This document shows positions 21,885-35,255 of a stretch of DNA of 64,000 bases, piece after piece. A model generated the notes under the pieces. It had not been told where the DNA came from. It worked only from the letters and a program-made list of their open reading frames with translations, and did no database searches. Location of the stretch: positions 2,755,797 through 2,819,796 of the forward strand of contig NC_037254.1 in the NCBI RefSeq assembly GCF_000002425.4, read 5' to 3'. The stretch comes from Physcomitrium patens (Eukaryota; Streptophyta; Bryopsida; Funariales; Funariaceae). Made by a program: the position numbers and the translations under genes. Each line of letters begins with the position of its first letter. Within the stretch, counting starts at the first letter, position 1.

Positions 21885-22442
21885 TATAAATAAATCTGTA
21901 AAGAAAATACAAGATCAAATAAAAAAGTTGAGTAAAATATACCTTAAAATATAAAGTCAAATAAAATGATAAAATTGAACTTAAAAATTAAAAATAATAT
22001 TTATTTATTTTTATTTTTATTTTTTAAAAAGATTGTCAATTGTGGCAGTAGAGCATCAGTAGGATGGCGGTGGCAATAGGGCGGTAGCAACAACAACAGC
22101 GGCAGGGTCGACGATTATTTGGCGGTAGTGAATGGTCAGTGATGGTGGTTATTTGGTGACAGTTGATGGTCAGTTTGGTAGTAGTTTGGCAGCTGTTTGG
22201 TGGTTGTTTGGCGACATGTACGGGGCGCAACAAGGAAGCTAGGTTGGAACAAGTATTCTAAGTAAGCAGTGTAGAGAGGGGAATAAGTACTCTAAACAAG
22301 CAGCTAATGTGTGAGGAACAAGTAAGAAGTGCAGTAAGATCATGAGTCAAACAGTGAGCAAGAGTAGCAACAAGTTTGAAGAATCAAGTCTAGAACAAAA
22401 AAAAATTGTGATAGTATATAGAAGAGAGTTGTGTTGATAATG

Positions 22443-22695
22443 TGTTGAGAATTTTTAGAAAGGCACAAGAGTAGTAGTAAATAATACACAGACACACACA
22501 CAAGAGAATTTCTAAGGAGAGAGATAGAGCTTCATCCAAAAATCTATTGATCTGATTGTGTCTTATATACAAGTAAAGAAGGGGAGAGAATAAACAGTTC
22601 TTCTCTACTATATTCCAAATATTGTAGCTATAGTATTTATTATAGACTACAGTAAATATTATCGAGAGCATCAACTACATTTAATGCTCTCAATA
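22443..22695 (-). repeat. Copia-1 5' LTR (253 bp)
   Basis: Begins TGTTGAGA and ends TCTCAATA (the last CA decayed to TA). It is flanked by the right GTTTT target duplication at 22696-22700. The sequence beside it does not fit the standard initiator-Met primer site. Confidence 0.92.
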
Positions 22696-22700
22696 GTTTT

Positions 22701-24725
22701 TATGAGGTTTTTGTATTGTTGGAGAAAAACCATCTACCCACCATCGCTTGCATCTTCCACTTTAATCAACTCTTGGTCACTTTTAAAGTCTCATTGGTTG
22801 ACTGATTTTAAACAACCAACTTATTAGTTCTAATTTTTGATAAATTGTTTTGTAGAATGGGCCTTTGAATTAAGTCTTGGATTTGGTTTGGAGATTTGAG
22901 GATTGTAGTTTACCGAAGAAATTAGCATTTGTATTCATCTTTTTTATTTGTTTTTTGTATAACTTTTTACTTAATATTTTAATATATTAATTGGCCTTAT
23001 TGTTCTTTTACATGTACAAGATATTGTTGATAATGATTTATAATTTTTGATTAACATTCTTTATAATCTTTTGTATAAATGTGGTGTACTTGTCCTTAAG
23101 TTTTTTCTAATTTTAATTTAATTTTAATAATTGGAAAGTATTTTATATCAAATTATAAGATTATTTTTTAAAAAAAATATGTATTCATGATTGTAGAATA
23201 TCAATATTACATCATTTAGATATATAGATATAAGCACATGAATTTCTAAAACAAACAAACACATGATAGGAATAAAACATGATTATTTGAAATCTACAAA
23301 AAGACATTATTCTTATTATAAGTATCAAAATAGAGCAAGGGTAGGAAATGTTTACATCAACAATTAACTAAGTTATCTATAAATAAATCATTTATCTAAT
23401 TCAATGTCATGTCTTTTTTTTATTATTGAAAAACTATTGGAAAAAAAATAAAAAGAAAGGTTCATAGTCTTTTTTTATTGCTCACAAAAACAATTATAGA
23501 GCCTACATCATCAAATTGAAGACATGATATTTAAAAATTGTGATGTAAAAATCAAAATTTATAAGTTAAAAATAATATTATACTCAATCTTACATGTCCT
23601 TGCAATGCATTAAAGAAAAAATAGTAATATAGGAAAATATGTAGCTACTAAAGTAAAATTAATTTGAAAGCTCAATTTTGTACATTAAAAAAAAATAAAT
23701 AAAACAAAAATAAAACAAAAATAATTTCAAAATTTGATCTAATATCCTTTAGCTTTTAGCATTTCTACAAAATACTTAGATATAGTTTTATAAAAGTTCT
23801 TACATTCCACAATAGTAATATCTATATTGAAGTTGTGATAAAATAATTCAAGCATCATTTCAAAAGCATCAATAAGTGTTCAATTGGATTTACATCCAAT
23901 AATTGGATTCATAACTCAAGAACTTAAAAATGACACAATTTGAATTATTCTTGCATATATTTAAGTAAATAATTTAATATATTATCATATTAAAAAATTA
24001 GATCCTAAGGATCTATATTATATCCTTGTAAGATTTAATAAAATATTCTTTTTAAATAATTTTGTAATAATAATGGTCCTTGATTTTTTCTATTTTAAAA
24101 ATAAAACCAAATTTTTAAAAAGACATAAAACTTTGAATCATAACAAAACCACTACCATGTTTTATCATTTGACAAACTTGATATGATACATCAACTTATC
24201 CATTAACAATCCAACATCAAGATCTTCTATTAGAATTAAATCTATTAATCTTTTTCTTATTATTATAAATTACATATTTTTAATTTTATAAGTCTAATGT
24301 TGCTACCTTCAACTAAATTTAAGTTATTTATATAAATTCTTAACAAAAAAAGAGTGGCTTCTTTTTTTGCACATGCATCCACAAACTAATCTCTTTAAAT
24401 GCATACTTTACGATTTGATCAAAAAAATCTTAATAATCTCTTTTTAAAGCCTTGTTGTTTTTATTACTACTATTTGGCATCTACTAATGCTAAGCAAAGG
24501 TATGCTATGTTGCTATTCTTTGGTTATAAGATGTATTTTTTGAAGTTTCACCAAGTCTCATTATGCTTCATATCCATATTATACAACAAATGATTGAATA
24601 ATTCAAAGAAATTTTGCTACTATATGTAAAGATACACAACTTTTTAATTATACAAGAATAAAGTTCTTTAGCAAATCTAATATCAACAACATAATAATAT
24701 ACTTTTGCAACAATCTACTATATTA

Positions 24726-24790
<65 letters not shown>

Positions 24791-26640
24791 AACTTTATTT
24801 TACTTCCATTTTTAATTCTATAATTTTTTACAAAATTTTAATTTTATTAAACAAAAAATTGTCTTTGTATTTTTATTATAATTTTTTTTATCTTTAACAA
24901 ATAAAATTTCTTATTATTATTTTTATATTTAATTTTGAAATTTTTACCTCAAAATTTACAAAAAAAATCTATTAAATTTAATAAAGCATCACTTATATCT
25001 AATTTTTTTAATCATAGTATACACATATTATAAAAATAAATAAATAATGTAAGAAAAAATCTTTAAGATATTTTTTAAAATATATTTTTTTATTATTATT
25101 CTTTTTAAAAGTTTAACATTTTTCTAAAAAAAATAAAATTTAAACAATAGAATATTTTTAAATCTTTTCAAAATAACATAAAAAAATTGTTATGTTGACC
25201 ACAATTATTACTAGATTGATTAGATTTTGGTCACCTAATCTAGATTTAGATGTAAAAGTTCCTTAATAAATGCATAGTAGTGCAAAAACAACATCATTTC
25301 AAGGTTGTACATTATAATCATGTACAGCTAAAAAGTAAACCAAAAAATAAACCAAAATTAAGACGACTAAAATCCAATCAATTTAGTCAAAAATCCTAGT
25401 CAATATATCAATTTTTTAATATAAAATATCTAAAAATAAAAATTAAAAATATTTATTACTAAAAAATTATTTATTTTTGTTAATTCACTTGATTGTGTTT
25501 AAAGGCCATAAAATATATATTATTTGTAAAAATAAAAAATGTAATGTAAGAATCAAAAATAAAAATAAAAATTTAAAATATAAAATGATATTTTTATAAA
25601 ATTAAAGTGGATACTTGATATTTGAAGTTTAAAGCTCTAAATAATAATATTCTTATAGAGCATAGCATATAAGTAAAATTTCTTTTAGAATGAAATAAAT
25701 TAATTTGATCTTTAAATTGTTAACAATTAAAAGTAGCTAAAAATATAAGATTTTATAACATGCACAAATAGATATTGTTGAGTATAAATTGAAAATACTT
25801 TAATATAGCTTTTAGAAATATTTTATTTAAAGAAATGATAATATAAAAATAAATTTAATTAAATCAAGAAATCTCTAAAATAAATAATTACATATTAAAA
25901 TTCTTTCATACATAAAATAAAAATATATATATAAAAATTTGATGTTGATACTTAATAAGCAAAATATAATAATTAATATCTTACATCTATCTACAATATT
26001 TTTTTTTACATGCTAAAAAAGCTTGATAATTTGCAAATGTAATGTGGAATTTCTTAATATCTTTAAAAATCTTTAAAATGAATGAAAGTAAAAAACTTTA
26101 TTAGTACTACTAATTATAAACTAAGTACTCATCTACTTCTAAATTTCAATCTATATAAATTTATTTTTCATGTAACAACTCTAACAAAGAAAAACTCTAG
26201 TAACATTTAATGATAAATCATTCTTAATTAGAATCAACTAAAATAGACATTAATTATCAAAAAACATTTTTGCAAATTTTGTCCTAAAATTTTGTCCTAA
26301 AATTTAGAAGTTCAAAGTTCTTTAACTTCATACAATAAGTAAGATTCTTATAATGCCTATATTCTTAAGAAGTGGGAACAGAATAAAATTCAACTAAACA
26401 TACCATCCTTGATAACAACCCAAAAGCATAGTATTCAACAAAGTAGCAAAGCCCCTCTAGCAACCAACGCTCGTCCACGTCAGCAACTCTCATGCAAAGA
26501 AGAAGGGGGGAAAAAAAATCAAACAAACAAACACAAAACACGAAACAAAACAAATATCAAAACGTGACAAAGCTATCGGAACCATGACAAATCAGTCAAA
26601 CACTGAATTGGACAAACTGGGAACTGGCGCGTGCTTAAAC
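22701..26640. other. AT-rich repeat-poor DNA, no gene seen
   Basis: About 3.9 kb of extremely AT-rich DNA with homopolymer runs. It contains the longest dinucleotide tract in the window, (AT)n at 24730-24784. No conserved frame, LTR or RNA gene was recognised. Confidence 0.6.
24730..24784. repeat. (AT)n microsatellite, about 55 bp
   Basis: Uninterrupted AT dinucleotides. Similar shorter tracts are at 9488-9522, 33610-33634, 34774-34807, 50438-50464, 51127-51156, 54429-54457, 54594-54616 (running into CA repeats) and 60583-60615. Confidence 0.95.
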
Positions 26641-27660
26641 TGATTCTCTCTCCATCTTGGAAATGGCGAAAAATTTAAACCCTCCAGCACGGAAGTTGCA
26701 GCTCCGAGGGGAATGTGGATTGATGAGAAGCGCAGTTGCTCATCTTCTGCGTGTGCTTTTTTCACGGGATCCTGACTTGCAGGGGGGGCAAGTGAGGCAA
26801 AATCGCCAGAGAGCTATGAACACAACGAGAAACATGGGCAAAAGCAGATCAAAGGGTGAGTGAGAAGGGGGCGGTGGCAGTGGTGCATGGAAGCAAAACA
26901 AAGCAAGCATGGAAGTAAGTGAGCAGCCCAGGCTTCGTCAACTGTCTACTGTCCGGCTGTGCATTACTACTGCTACTACTACTGCTGCTGCAGCAGCAGC
27001 AGCGTCGATTCATCCCCCCTCCCGCAGTGGGACCCCGTGCACCAGCAGCAAGGGACGTCAGTTATGAGGAAAAGCTGTTTCCATCTTACGGGGATGGAGA
27101 GGCGATAAACTGCAGATTGGGTCATGCAGTTGGTCCTACATGGCTCCGCCCTCTGACTTCAGGTGAACGCACTTTCAACGCTTCCGACCGCGTGGCTCCC
27201 TTGGCTTGTGCAGATCATGAGGCTCGGAGACCTTTTTCTGCAAGTTCTCTTGAAAAACCCAACTTGCCGTGGCACAATTCCCTCTCCGAGTCGACAATCG
27301 GAGTGGTTAGATTTCAATGCGAGGATCGAGAGCGTGGGTGAGTAATTGCGGTTGTTTTTCGTTGAGGAGATGAGTCAAGGACTTTAAAAGCTGTTGACAG
27401 GTTTGTTGAACGACGTTGGCGTCCATTTCGTGGCGCAGTTTCATCTTCAGTTTCGGAATGTGTAGCCATTGCAGAGCAAAGGGATTCTGAAATTTCATTC
27501 GAGAAATGAGAGGGACCTTTTGTTGTTACTGTTGAGAGTTGATTGCACGGATGGGTGAACAGGAGGTTCTCACAGCGTTGAGCTTTTAAATTTGCTTCCA
27601 CGAGCACATGAGAGTGACGAATAAGTGAAATTCGGCGACGCGAATAAAAACACAAATATG
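26641..27660. other. GC-rich island, possible gene or non-coding transcript fragment
   Basis: A sharply bounded block of about 1 kb whose composition matches the two host genes and not the AT-rich surroundings. On the plus strand a frame from 26657 runs to a good splice-donor match (AAAGG|GTGAGT near 26853). Another frame at 26919-27341 includes a CAG/CTG-rich stretch. On the minus strand there are frames at 27314-27655. None resembles a protein I know, so it could be a host exon remnant, a promoter/UTR or a non-coding RNA gene. Confidence 0.3.
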
Positions 27661-28105
27661 AGAGTCTGCAGCGTAACCGTGAGCTTAATTCTTAGTTTCA
27701 ATGCCCTCGGTAGCCTACTGTTTCGCTACGATTATTTCGGTGGATCGGTGACTTGAGCTGAGAAACGTGGATCACCTGACATTAGTCGTGTTCAGGCGAG
27801 AATCATTTGTTGCTACAAAACCTCGACTATTGTAGTGGTGGTGCATCAATAAGGAAAGGTCAGAAATATTATTAGTTGAATTTTATTATGTTCCCACTTC
27901 TTAAGAGTATAGACATTATAAGAATCTGACTTATTGTCTGAAGTTAAAGGACTTTGATCTTGTTGTAACATAAGTGGAGGCTTGTGATTGTCTATTGAAT
28001 TGTTGATGGTTTCTTAAAGTCAAATTTGTTTTAAGTGTTTTGGAGTTTTAAAAAATAAAAGAGGTTACATATTTAAAAATATTAAAAATATTTTAATAGA
28101 TTTAT

Positions 28106-28422
28106 TGAATAAACACAACAAGCAAGACATAAGTAAAAATAAAAATTGTTGCACATAAGAGAAGCGTGGAATGAGATGCCTCTCACTTCTAACATCTTTT
28201 ATTTATAGGAGGAATTTACATTTATTATAGTTGAATTTCATCTATAATGATTTTTATCCTTCTTTACTTCATTCAACTAAATCCTAGATTTTTTTTAATC
28301 TAGCTACTACATAAAATCTTAACCACCATATTAATAACTTACTTTCATCTTTTTATTATTTTTTGACTATTAATAACTTATCTAAGGTTATATCTTCTAC
28401 ATAGTATCTAATTCTTATTTTA
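28106..28422 (-). repeat. Copia-2 3' LTR
   Basis: Aligns with 33086-33406 over its length, with many substitutions. The terminal CA is decayed to TA. The boundaries are good to a few bases. Confidence 0.75.
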
Positions 28423-28465
28423 ACTTTTATACTTTGCTATTAGTCAAAAGCTTTTAAACATAATA

Positions 28466-28668
28466 CCTTTATCAACTTTTGATGCCTATCCTTCATTAGT
28501 ACTTTTGTTAGTAAATCAGCAAGCATATCTTTTGTTGCAAAATATTTCATGTCAATCACTTCTACTTCAATCTTCTCTTTTATGTAGTGATGTTAAATAT
28601 CAATGTATTTGGTTCTTGAGTGATGCTTTGAATTCTTTGTAAAAATGAGACATTCTTGGTTATTACAC
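28466..28668 (-). pseudogene. Copia-2 RNase H remnant
   Basis: Translation on the minus strand gives NNQECLIFTKN, KHHSRTKYIDI, a stop, then HHYIKEKIEV and DMLADLLTKVL. This is the characteristic C-terminal part of copia RNase H. Confidence 0.8.
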
Positions 28669-29639
28669 TTTATTAGAGTTCCTTCCAATTGTATAAGTCC
28701 AATGTCTTCTAAAACTTATCTTAGCTAAATTATCTCCATTGCACTATGACTTGTTGTCATGTATTTTGCTTCCATTATACTATGACTTCCTATAATGTAT
28801 TTTGCCTCCATTGTGGACTTTGTAATTATTGATCGTCACTTGTAATTTCATGAGATTGCTCCAACTCCAACAAAAAATACACATCTTGTTATTGACCTTC
28901 TATCATTTGTATTTCCTATCCAATCCACATTACAATAACCATACAATACAATATTATCTCCTGCAAATCATAATTTAAAGTTCTAAGTACCTTTTATATA
29001 CATCATAATCTTCTTGATGGTTGCCCAATGGATTGATCAAAATTTTAATATGTATTGACTCACAACACTCAATATATATGTAAGATCCATCCTTATGTCA
29101 ACTATTGCATATATAAGTGAATTTACTGCTACCTTGTATTGAACATCTTTTATTTCATCTTCAACTTCAACAAATTCCTCATCCATGATTTTTATCAACT
29201 TCAAATTGATTTCTACACATATTCCAATCAGCTTGCATTCCTTTATATTGAATTATTTCAATATTTCTTTAATGTACTTGCTTTGGTTCATTGGAATGGT
29301 CTTATTAAGATGATAATTTATGAACTTCACTTCTAAACAATAGTCGAGCTCTGTAAAATTACCTATTTCATATTCTTTCTCTACTTTTGTCTTCAATCAA
29401 TCCATTTTTTTTAATACAATTATTCAATATGATTAAATTATTTATATAAAAGATGACAATCAATATGAACTTATTTGATTGCATTATATACAACAAGTGA
29501 TCAGCATCACTCCTTATAAATCTTTCATTCACAAAGAATGTGTCAATACGTTGGTACTATGCCCTTGCTAATTGTTTTAATCCATACAAAGATTTTTTAA
29601 CTTACAAATAAGGTATTGTTTGTTTTTTTCAACAAATCC

Positions 29640-29864
29640 TTAAAGCTGATCTATGTAGATATCTTCTTCCAACTTTTCATTTAAGAAAACCGTCTTTACA
29701 TCCATTTCATACATCTCAAAGTCCATTATTACTCCAATTGCTACAATAGTTTTAATAGTGGTAAATTTGGCCACGAAAGAAAATGTCTCATTGAAATCAA
29801 TACCAATTATTTGTAAGTAGCCTTTGGCAATTAATCTTATTTTATATTTCACAACTTTATCCAT
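29640..29864 (-). pseudogene. Copia-2 reverse transcriptase fragment
   Basis: Contains KYKIRLIAKGYLQIIGIDF, ETFSFVAKFTTIKTI and MYEMDVKTVFLNEKLEEDIY. These match the first half of the copia RT domain, including the aspartate of MDVKTAFL. The downstream active-site half is too damaged to read as a frame. Confidence 0.85.
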
Positions 29865-30432
29865 TGCATCCCTTTTGATTCAAAATACCTACTTATAACC
29901 AATTAAAGATCAATTTAATGGAAGTTGAGTCAATTTTCAAGTTTTATTGCCTATAAATGATTTATATTCTTTTTTCATAGTCTTTTCCAACTTTATAGCA
30001 TTTGTAGATTTCATTGCATTACACATATTCAATGAATTAGTAAAAAGTACAAGATTGGGATATTTTTCACATATTTGAGAAAAAATGTGGCTCTTTCATC
30101 ATTTATCATGTAATATTCTTTCTCTCAAAAGATATCTTGTTTCATTTAAAAAAAAAATCATCTTGTTGCACTCAAAACTTTCTTCCAAGCTTCTTCTTCT
30201 TTAAAACTTATCTATTTTCATCTAAAGATTAGTACTCATTATCATCATTATCATCATCTTCAATTTCTTCATTTCTGATCTTAGAAATTGTAGAGGCCTT
30301 CTTTTTCATCTTCTTTGCCTCTTCATCTTTATTTATAACTCTTTCATTTTCATTATCATTATCTTGTTCTTTTTTCTCTATTGGAATTCAAGATGTCTCC
30401 ATAAACACATAATTACTTGTACTTGAACACAT

Positions 30433-30663
30433 TTAAAAGTACTCACAAGCATTCTTATCTTTCAAAAATTCAACATGACAACCTTTAATGATTTTTTTGG
30501 TATACAAATACATTAGCCTATATACCTTGGTACTTTCATAATATCCAAAAAACATAAATTTTGTACCTTTTGCATCAAATTTGGACCTCATACAATCTGA
30601 TATCTTTACATAAGCAATGCATCTAAATGTCTTCATACATAAAACATAACATTTTTTTTCCAT
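30433..30663 (-). pseudogene. Copia-2 integrase C-terminal fragment
   Basis: CIAYVKISD, RSKFDAKGTKFMFFGYYES and KVYRLMYLYTKKII match the RVFGC.AY...SKLD.K...FVGY...KAYRL segment between copia integrase and RT. Confidence 0.82.
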
Positions 30664-31135
30664 TCCAAGCTTCTTTTTGAGTCATTGATGAAAGTGCACT
30701 TACAAGGCACTTATTCTTTGTATACATTGTATTTACCATAGCTTCTATCTAAAATTTATATTCAAGGTGTTGAGCATATAGCATACTTCTTGCTATTTTG
30801 ACAATGGTTTGATTTATTCTTTCAACAACTCCATTTTGTTGTAGAGTTTAAGCAATAGATGTTCATCTTACAATATCTTAAAATTTTAAAAGGTCATCAA
30901 AATACTTTGATAAGTACTCATCTCCATTGTCTCTGTGCAATACTTTGATCTTGTATTTATGTTGTTTTTTTTATAAGTGCCTTAAACTCCTTAAATCTTG
31001 GAAAGTACTCACTCTTAAATTTGAAGATAAAAATCTACATCTTCCTTAAAAAATCATCAATGAATGTGACAAAATACCTTACTCCTCCAATTGATGGCAT
31101 CTTTATTGATCTACAATCATCTAAATGCATAATTT

Positions 31136-31384
31136 TCAACAACTTGGTTGCACATGTTGTAATTCTACTTGAAAATGAGACTCTTTGTTGTTTGCCTTAG
31201 ATACAAACTTCACAAGCAGGAGCAAGACATTGTTATATGATAGTCTAAGATTCAAGATATTTACTATGGATTGGAATTCTCTTATATTCTTGGTATTCAA
31301 ATGACTAAGGCATCCATGCCAAATGCCAAATTTTTCTTGATCAAATAGAAACTCAACAAATGCAATCACTTCAACTCCATTCAT
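31136..31384 (-). pseudogene. Copia-2 GAG-pre-integrase fragment
   Basis: IWHGCLSHLNTKNIREF matches the LWHxRLGHLN block that precedes copia integrase, followed by a degraded zinc-binding region. Confidence 0.72.
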
Positions 31385-32070
31385 CTTCTCACACTTAATA
31401 AAGTAGAGGTTTCAATCTCTAAAGCTTTTGACAACATCATCTCTATTCAATGTCTTTACAAAGCATCCATTCTTATGAAATTGCACCTTATAATTATGTA
31501 AAATTAATTTATTCATTGAAAGGAGGTTTTACTTAATCCTAGGTATATATAAGATATCCTTCAATGTAATTTTCTTGGTTTATTCCTTCACAACAATCTC
31601 CACTATAATAGAACCTATTCCAATGGCTACCACTATGTCATTATTTCTCATAAAAATATTTGTTTTGAAAATTTCTTCATAAGTATCAAATAAATACTTA
31701 TATAGATTCATATACTAAGTGGCATCTAAATCAATAATCTACTTGGATATGGCAGCCATAAATGTGCCTTTATTTGCCATGAATGAAAAATCATTTCTTC
31801 TAAATTTTTTATATACATTTTTGGAACTTTTTCTATTTTATTTTTTTACCTTGTAGCAATTTTGTGCAAAATAACTTGATTTTTTAGAAATAAAGCAAAT
31901 TTTTAAATTTCTTTATTGATAAGAATAGTTTTTCTTGCCTTGTCTTAAAAAGAAAACCAAATCTTCACTTTTAAGCTCTTTTGTTTTCTTCTTGGTCACT
32001 TCATAGGCAAGTCTTGCCATCACATAGTTCATTATAAGTTCCTCTAACTTGATGGATTCTAATACCACAA

Positions 32071-32490
32071 TCATATAGTTGTAGGATTCAAAAGGCTCAT
32101 AAGTAAGATTATATCAATATCAACATCTTCTAAAGGCTTATCAATAATTTCTAGTTGATTTATAAGAGTCTTTATCTTATTGATATGAACCATGAGGTCT
32201 TTATCTTCTTTTATCTTCCAAATGACAAATTTCTTCCTTGTGAAGATAATGTTGGACAAGTTCTTAGTCTCACATATGTTTTAAAGAGTCTTTCATGCTT
32301 CTGCTGGTCTTTTGCAAGAGATAATGTGAAAAAAGTTGGCTTCATCCAAATTGGTGGCAATTATGTCAAAAGCCTTCTTTTCACATCTTTTGAAGTTCTT
32401 CCTGTCTTTAGCATTTGCATGTATACTTGAAGGCTCCTTACTTTCATCTATAATGTTCCAAAGATCCAAAGATGCCAACAAAAATTCCAT
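32071..32490 (-). pseudogene. Copia-2 gag fragments
   Basis: Two open pieces. The first (32293-32490) has SLDLWNIIDE, DRKNFKRCEKKAFDIIATNL, and the second (32071-32259) has DLMVHINKIKTLINQL and DIDIILLMSLL. These match the LW..+, KA...I...L, and H...F..L...L blocks of copia gag. Confidence 0.78.
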
Positions 32491-33085
32491 TTTGATCTTC
32501 TAGTCATAGAAATTTTTGCCTCTAAACTTTTCAATCACTCTCAATCCTTTATTTCTACAAGAAGCTATGTCTAAAAAGAATTCTATTAAAAAACATCAAG
32601 AAAAGAAGTCTTTATGTACTCAAAATCACCAAAATAATTTTATACTGACAAAATCTCATAATGCCCTCTTGTAAATAATTGATTGCTTTCTCACTCAAAA
32701 TATTATTAATTCAAGTTCTAAAACTTCTAACAAGTATGTGTACTCCAATTAATCTTACTGTCAAGATCTTCTATTCTTTTAAATTAATTATTTCACAATA
32801 CATACAAGATAAGTAAAACAACTTCAACAACACAAAAAAAATACTATCAAGGTCTTTCTATAAGGTCTTAAACTCACAATCCTAGGAGTTTAGAACCTAC
32901 AAAACAATGTTAGAGATCTATAAGGTCAAAATCAGCACCTCTTCATGCCAAAACACAAGTTTAGATTTTACAAATCCTAACATCAACAAACACCATAAGA
33001 TTTGTTTTATATATATTCAACCACTAGAAAATGACATCAACTTATTTGAATGGCACAACAAAGTGTGTATAGATCCATAATCTAT

Positions 33086-33406
33086 TGAAGAAATACAATA
33101 AGCAAGACACAAGTAAGTAAAATTCAAAAATATTGTACATAATAGAAATGTGGAATAAGATGTCTTTCACTTCTAATACCTTTTACTTATAAGAGGAGTT
33201 TATATCTATTGTCATTGAATTTCATTTATAATGATCTTCATCCTTTTTTGCTTCATTAAACTAAATCTTAGATTCTTCTTAATTTAGCCATTATTTAAAA
33301 TCCTAGCCACTACATTAATAACTTGCCATCAGTCTTTTATTACTCTTTAACCATTAGCAACTTATCTAACATAATATCTTCTACATAGTCTCTTATTCTT
33401 ATTTCA
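33086..33406 (-). repeat. Copia-2 5' LTR
   Basis: TG start at 33086 and CA end at 33406, with outer TTGAA/TTCAA complementarity. Partner of 28106-28422. Confidence 0.75.
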
Positions 33407-33411
33407 ATAAG

Positions 33412-34770
33412 ATTGAAAAGTAAAAATTTGAAGGAGTATGAAATTACTTGTTTTGAATGTATTTTGTAAATTTGAGATTTCAAATATTTGGATTAAATAT
33501 TTTATAATTTCAATTGGATTATGATCTCAAAATTTGAATTTAAAGAATTGGTAAATATTTTTTTGATCTTGTGTGATTTTTTGGGATAATAGAGATAATT
33601 TTTATGAACTCATATATATATATATATATATATATTATTTTTATAAATATTGAAGGTAATTGAGTGGTACAAAAATAAAATAAAATTGTTGATAGATTAA
33701 AATTAAGATTGAAGGAAAAAAAATGGCAAATATTCAACTAAATTAATTTTTTTTTTTTAATCAATAAATTGGATTTTTTTTGATTTCTTATGTTTGATAT
33801 TAACTAATAGATTGTAATATGAGAACATTTTAAAGTAAAATTAATGATTAAGATAATAATTATTAAGATTTTAGAATTACTAAAAGATTTTATTAGAGCT
33901 GATTAACTTTAGTTAGATGTTACTTAAGATTTAGTTAGGATATCTTTGCACTTATATTATGAATTTTTAGGAGTTTTTTAAGATTAATAGGATTTTCTTA
34001 GGATTTGATAGAGATTTGATCAAGATTTTTTTAGAATTTACTTATGAATTCTTAAAAATTTCATTATAATATCTTCAAAATCTTTGTCATATTTTTTTTA
34101 AAGTTTCTTTATGCTATTTTTTATTTTTTATTTTTAGATTTTAGATTTTATAATTTTAGAATTTTTTCATAATTTCTTTATGAAATTTTTAGAATTTACT
34201 TAAATTTTATTTTATATTCTTTATAATTCATTTAATTATTTTTTTAAGATTTTTTAAAAATTCTTTAGGATTTGATAAAGATTTTATATGAATTTTTAAA
34301 ATTCAATTAATGTTTTTTTAGGATTTTATTAGGATTTTTAGGTTCTTTGTTTGTCCCAAAATACAAGTTATCTTTTAAAACCATGCATCTTGTGTATTCT
34401 CAAGTTAGATAATACATTATCATATAGCATGATTTTCTTTTTGGAAATACAATAAATACCTAGCTATAGAAAATTTAGCTTTATTTCATTGGCCAAGCTC
34501 TAATAAATGATTTATTCTTATTATAACAAATAAATAAATGCAGTAATATAGAAAGATATTCTAATAATAAAAAACCTTTTATATTTAAGAAGATTTATAC
34601 GTAAGGCTTTCTAAAGTATTTAGAAATGCCCTAACATCCTTTGCTATATTAAATCATAACTACCTATTTGCCAATAAATTAGCTTTTTTATAAATTTAAT
34701 AAAAATCCATAATTTCTTTACAAAAATCTATCTTTATATCATAATTTTGTCATAGGTCCATATCTCTATC

Positions 34771-34809
<39 letters not shown>

Positions 34810-35250
34810 CTTGGCCTCCAAAAATCTCTTTATTTTGTATAAAATGCCCAAATTGTAACAAAATCCTTTCAAAATATTTTTCTCCCACAAAAGATTTTTT
34901 CTCTCTAAACTTTAGAATATCATATCTCTTGATTCAACTATTCAATTTTTTTCAAATTTTTAGATAATGTAGCATTTAACCTTAAGCTTTATCACAAAAA
35001 TAATGAACCATAAATCTACTACAAAATGTTTGGCATCTTAGAAATCCTAGCAAGTGCTCTAAACCCTAATTTATAAGTACTCAAATATAATTTTCTTTAT
35101 ATCTCAAAAATCCAAAATCCAAATGCCACAAAATTTGGTATATAGCTTTAAAATATAGTAATACATATTTATAGAAAATTTTAGCTAAAGATTCATTCAA
35201 ATACCTAAGATATGGCTAGAACCGAATCCCTCATAAAATTGGTTCACTAA
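33412..35250. other. AT-rich DNA with degenerate AGGATTT-type repeats
   Basis: No gene seen. From about 33890 to 34350 the sequence repeatedly uses variants of TTAGGATTT and TTAGAATTT. A roughly complementary array (AATCCTAACC-like) lies at 41580-41830 on the other side of element B. (AT)n tracts are at 33610-33634 and 34774-34807. Confidence 0.5.
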
Positions 35251-35255
35251 CAAAC

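Larger units (their letters stand above)
16942..22695 (-). mobile_element. Copia-1: decayed Ty1/copia retrotransposon
   Basis: A 5.75-kb element with LTRs at 16942-17188 and 22443-22695 and identical 5-bp target duplications GTTTT at 16937-16941 and 22696-22700. On the minus strand it has gag, zinc knuckle, integrase, reverse transcriptase and RNase H in the Ty1/copia order (integrase before RT). All frames are broken by stops and frameshifts. It inserted about 1.3 kb upstream of the clathrin assembly gene start codon, in the same orientation. Confidence 0.95.
28106..33406 (-). mobile_element. Copia-2: heavily decayed Ty1/copia retrotransposon
   Basis: LTR-like segments at 28106-28422 and 33086-33406 align over about 320 bp. 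Both start near TTGAA..AAGCAAGACA, with the blocks GAATTTCAT, ACTAAATC, and CTACATAGT towards the end. Between them on the minus strand are gag (32071-32490), the pre-integrase region (31136-31384), integrase C-terminus (30433-30663), RT (29640-29864) and RNase H (28466-28668), in copia order. Every gene is broken. No matching target duplication is left, consistent with age. Confidence 0.85.

Noticed and set aside
22036..22233. Small frame with TTGGCGG/TGGTGG quasi-repeats in the copia-1 leader
   Set aside because: Low-complexity untranslated leader of a dead element; no protein support.
28101..33411. Target-site duplication for copia-2
   Set aside because: The flanks (TTTAT and ATAAG) do not match under the best LTR boundaries.
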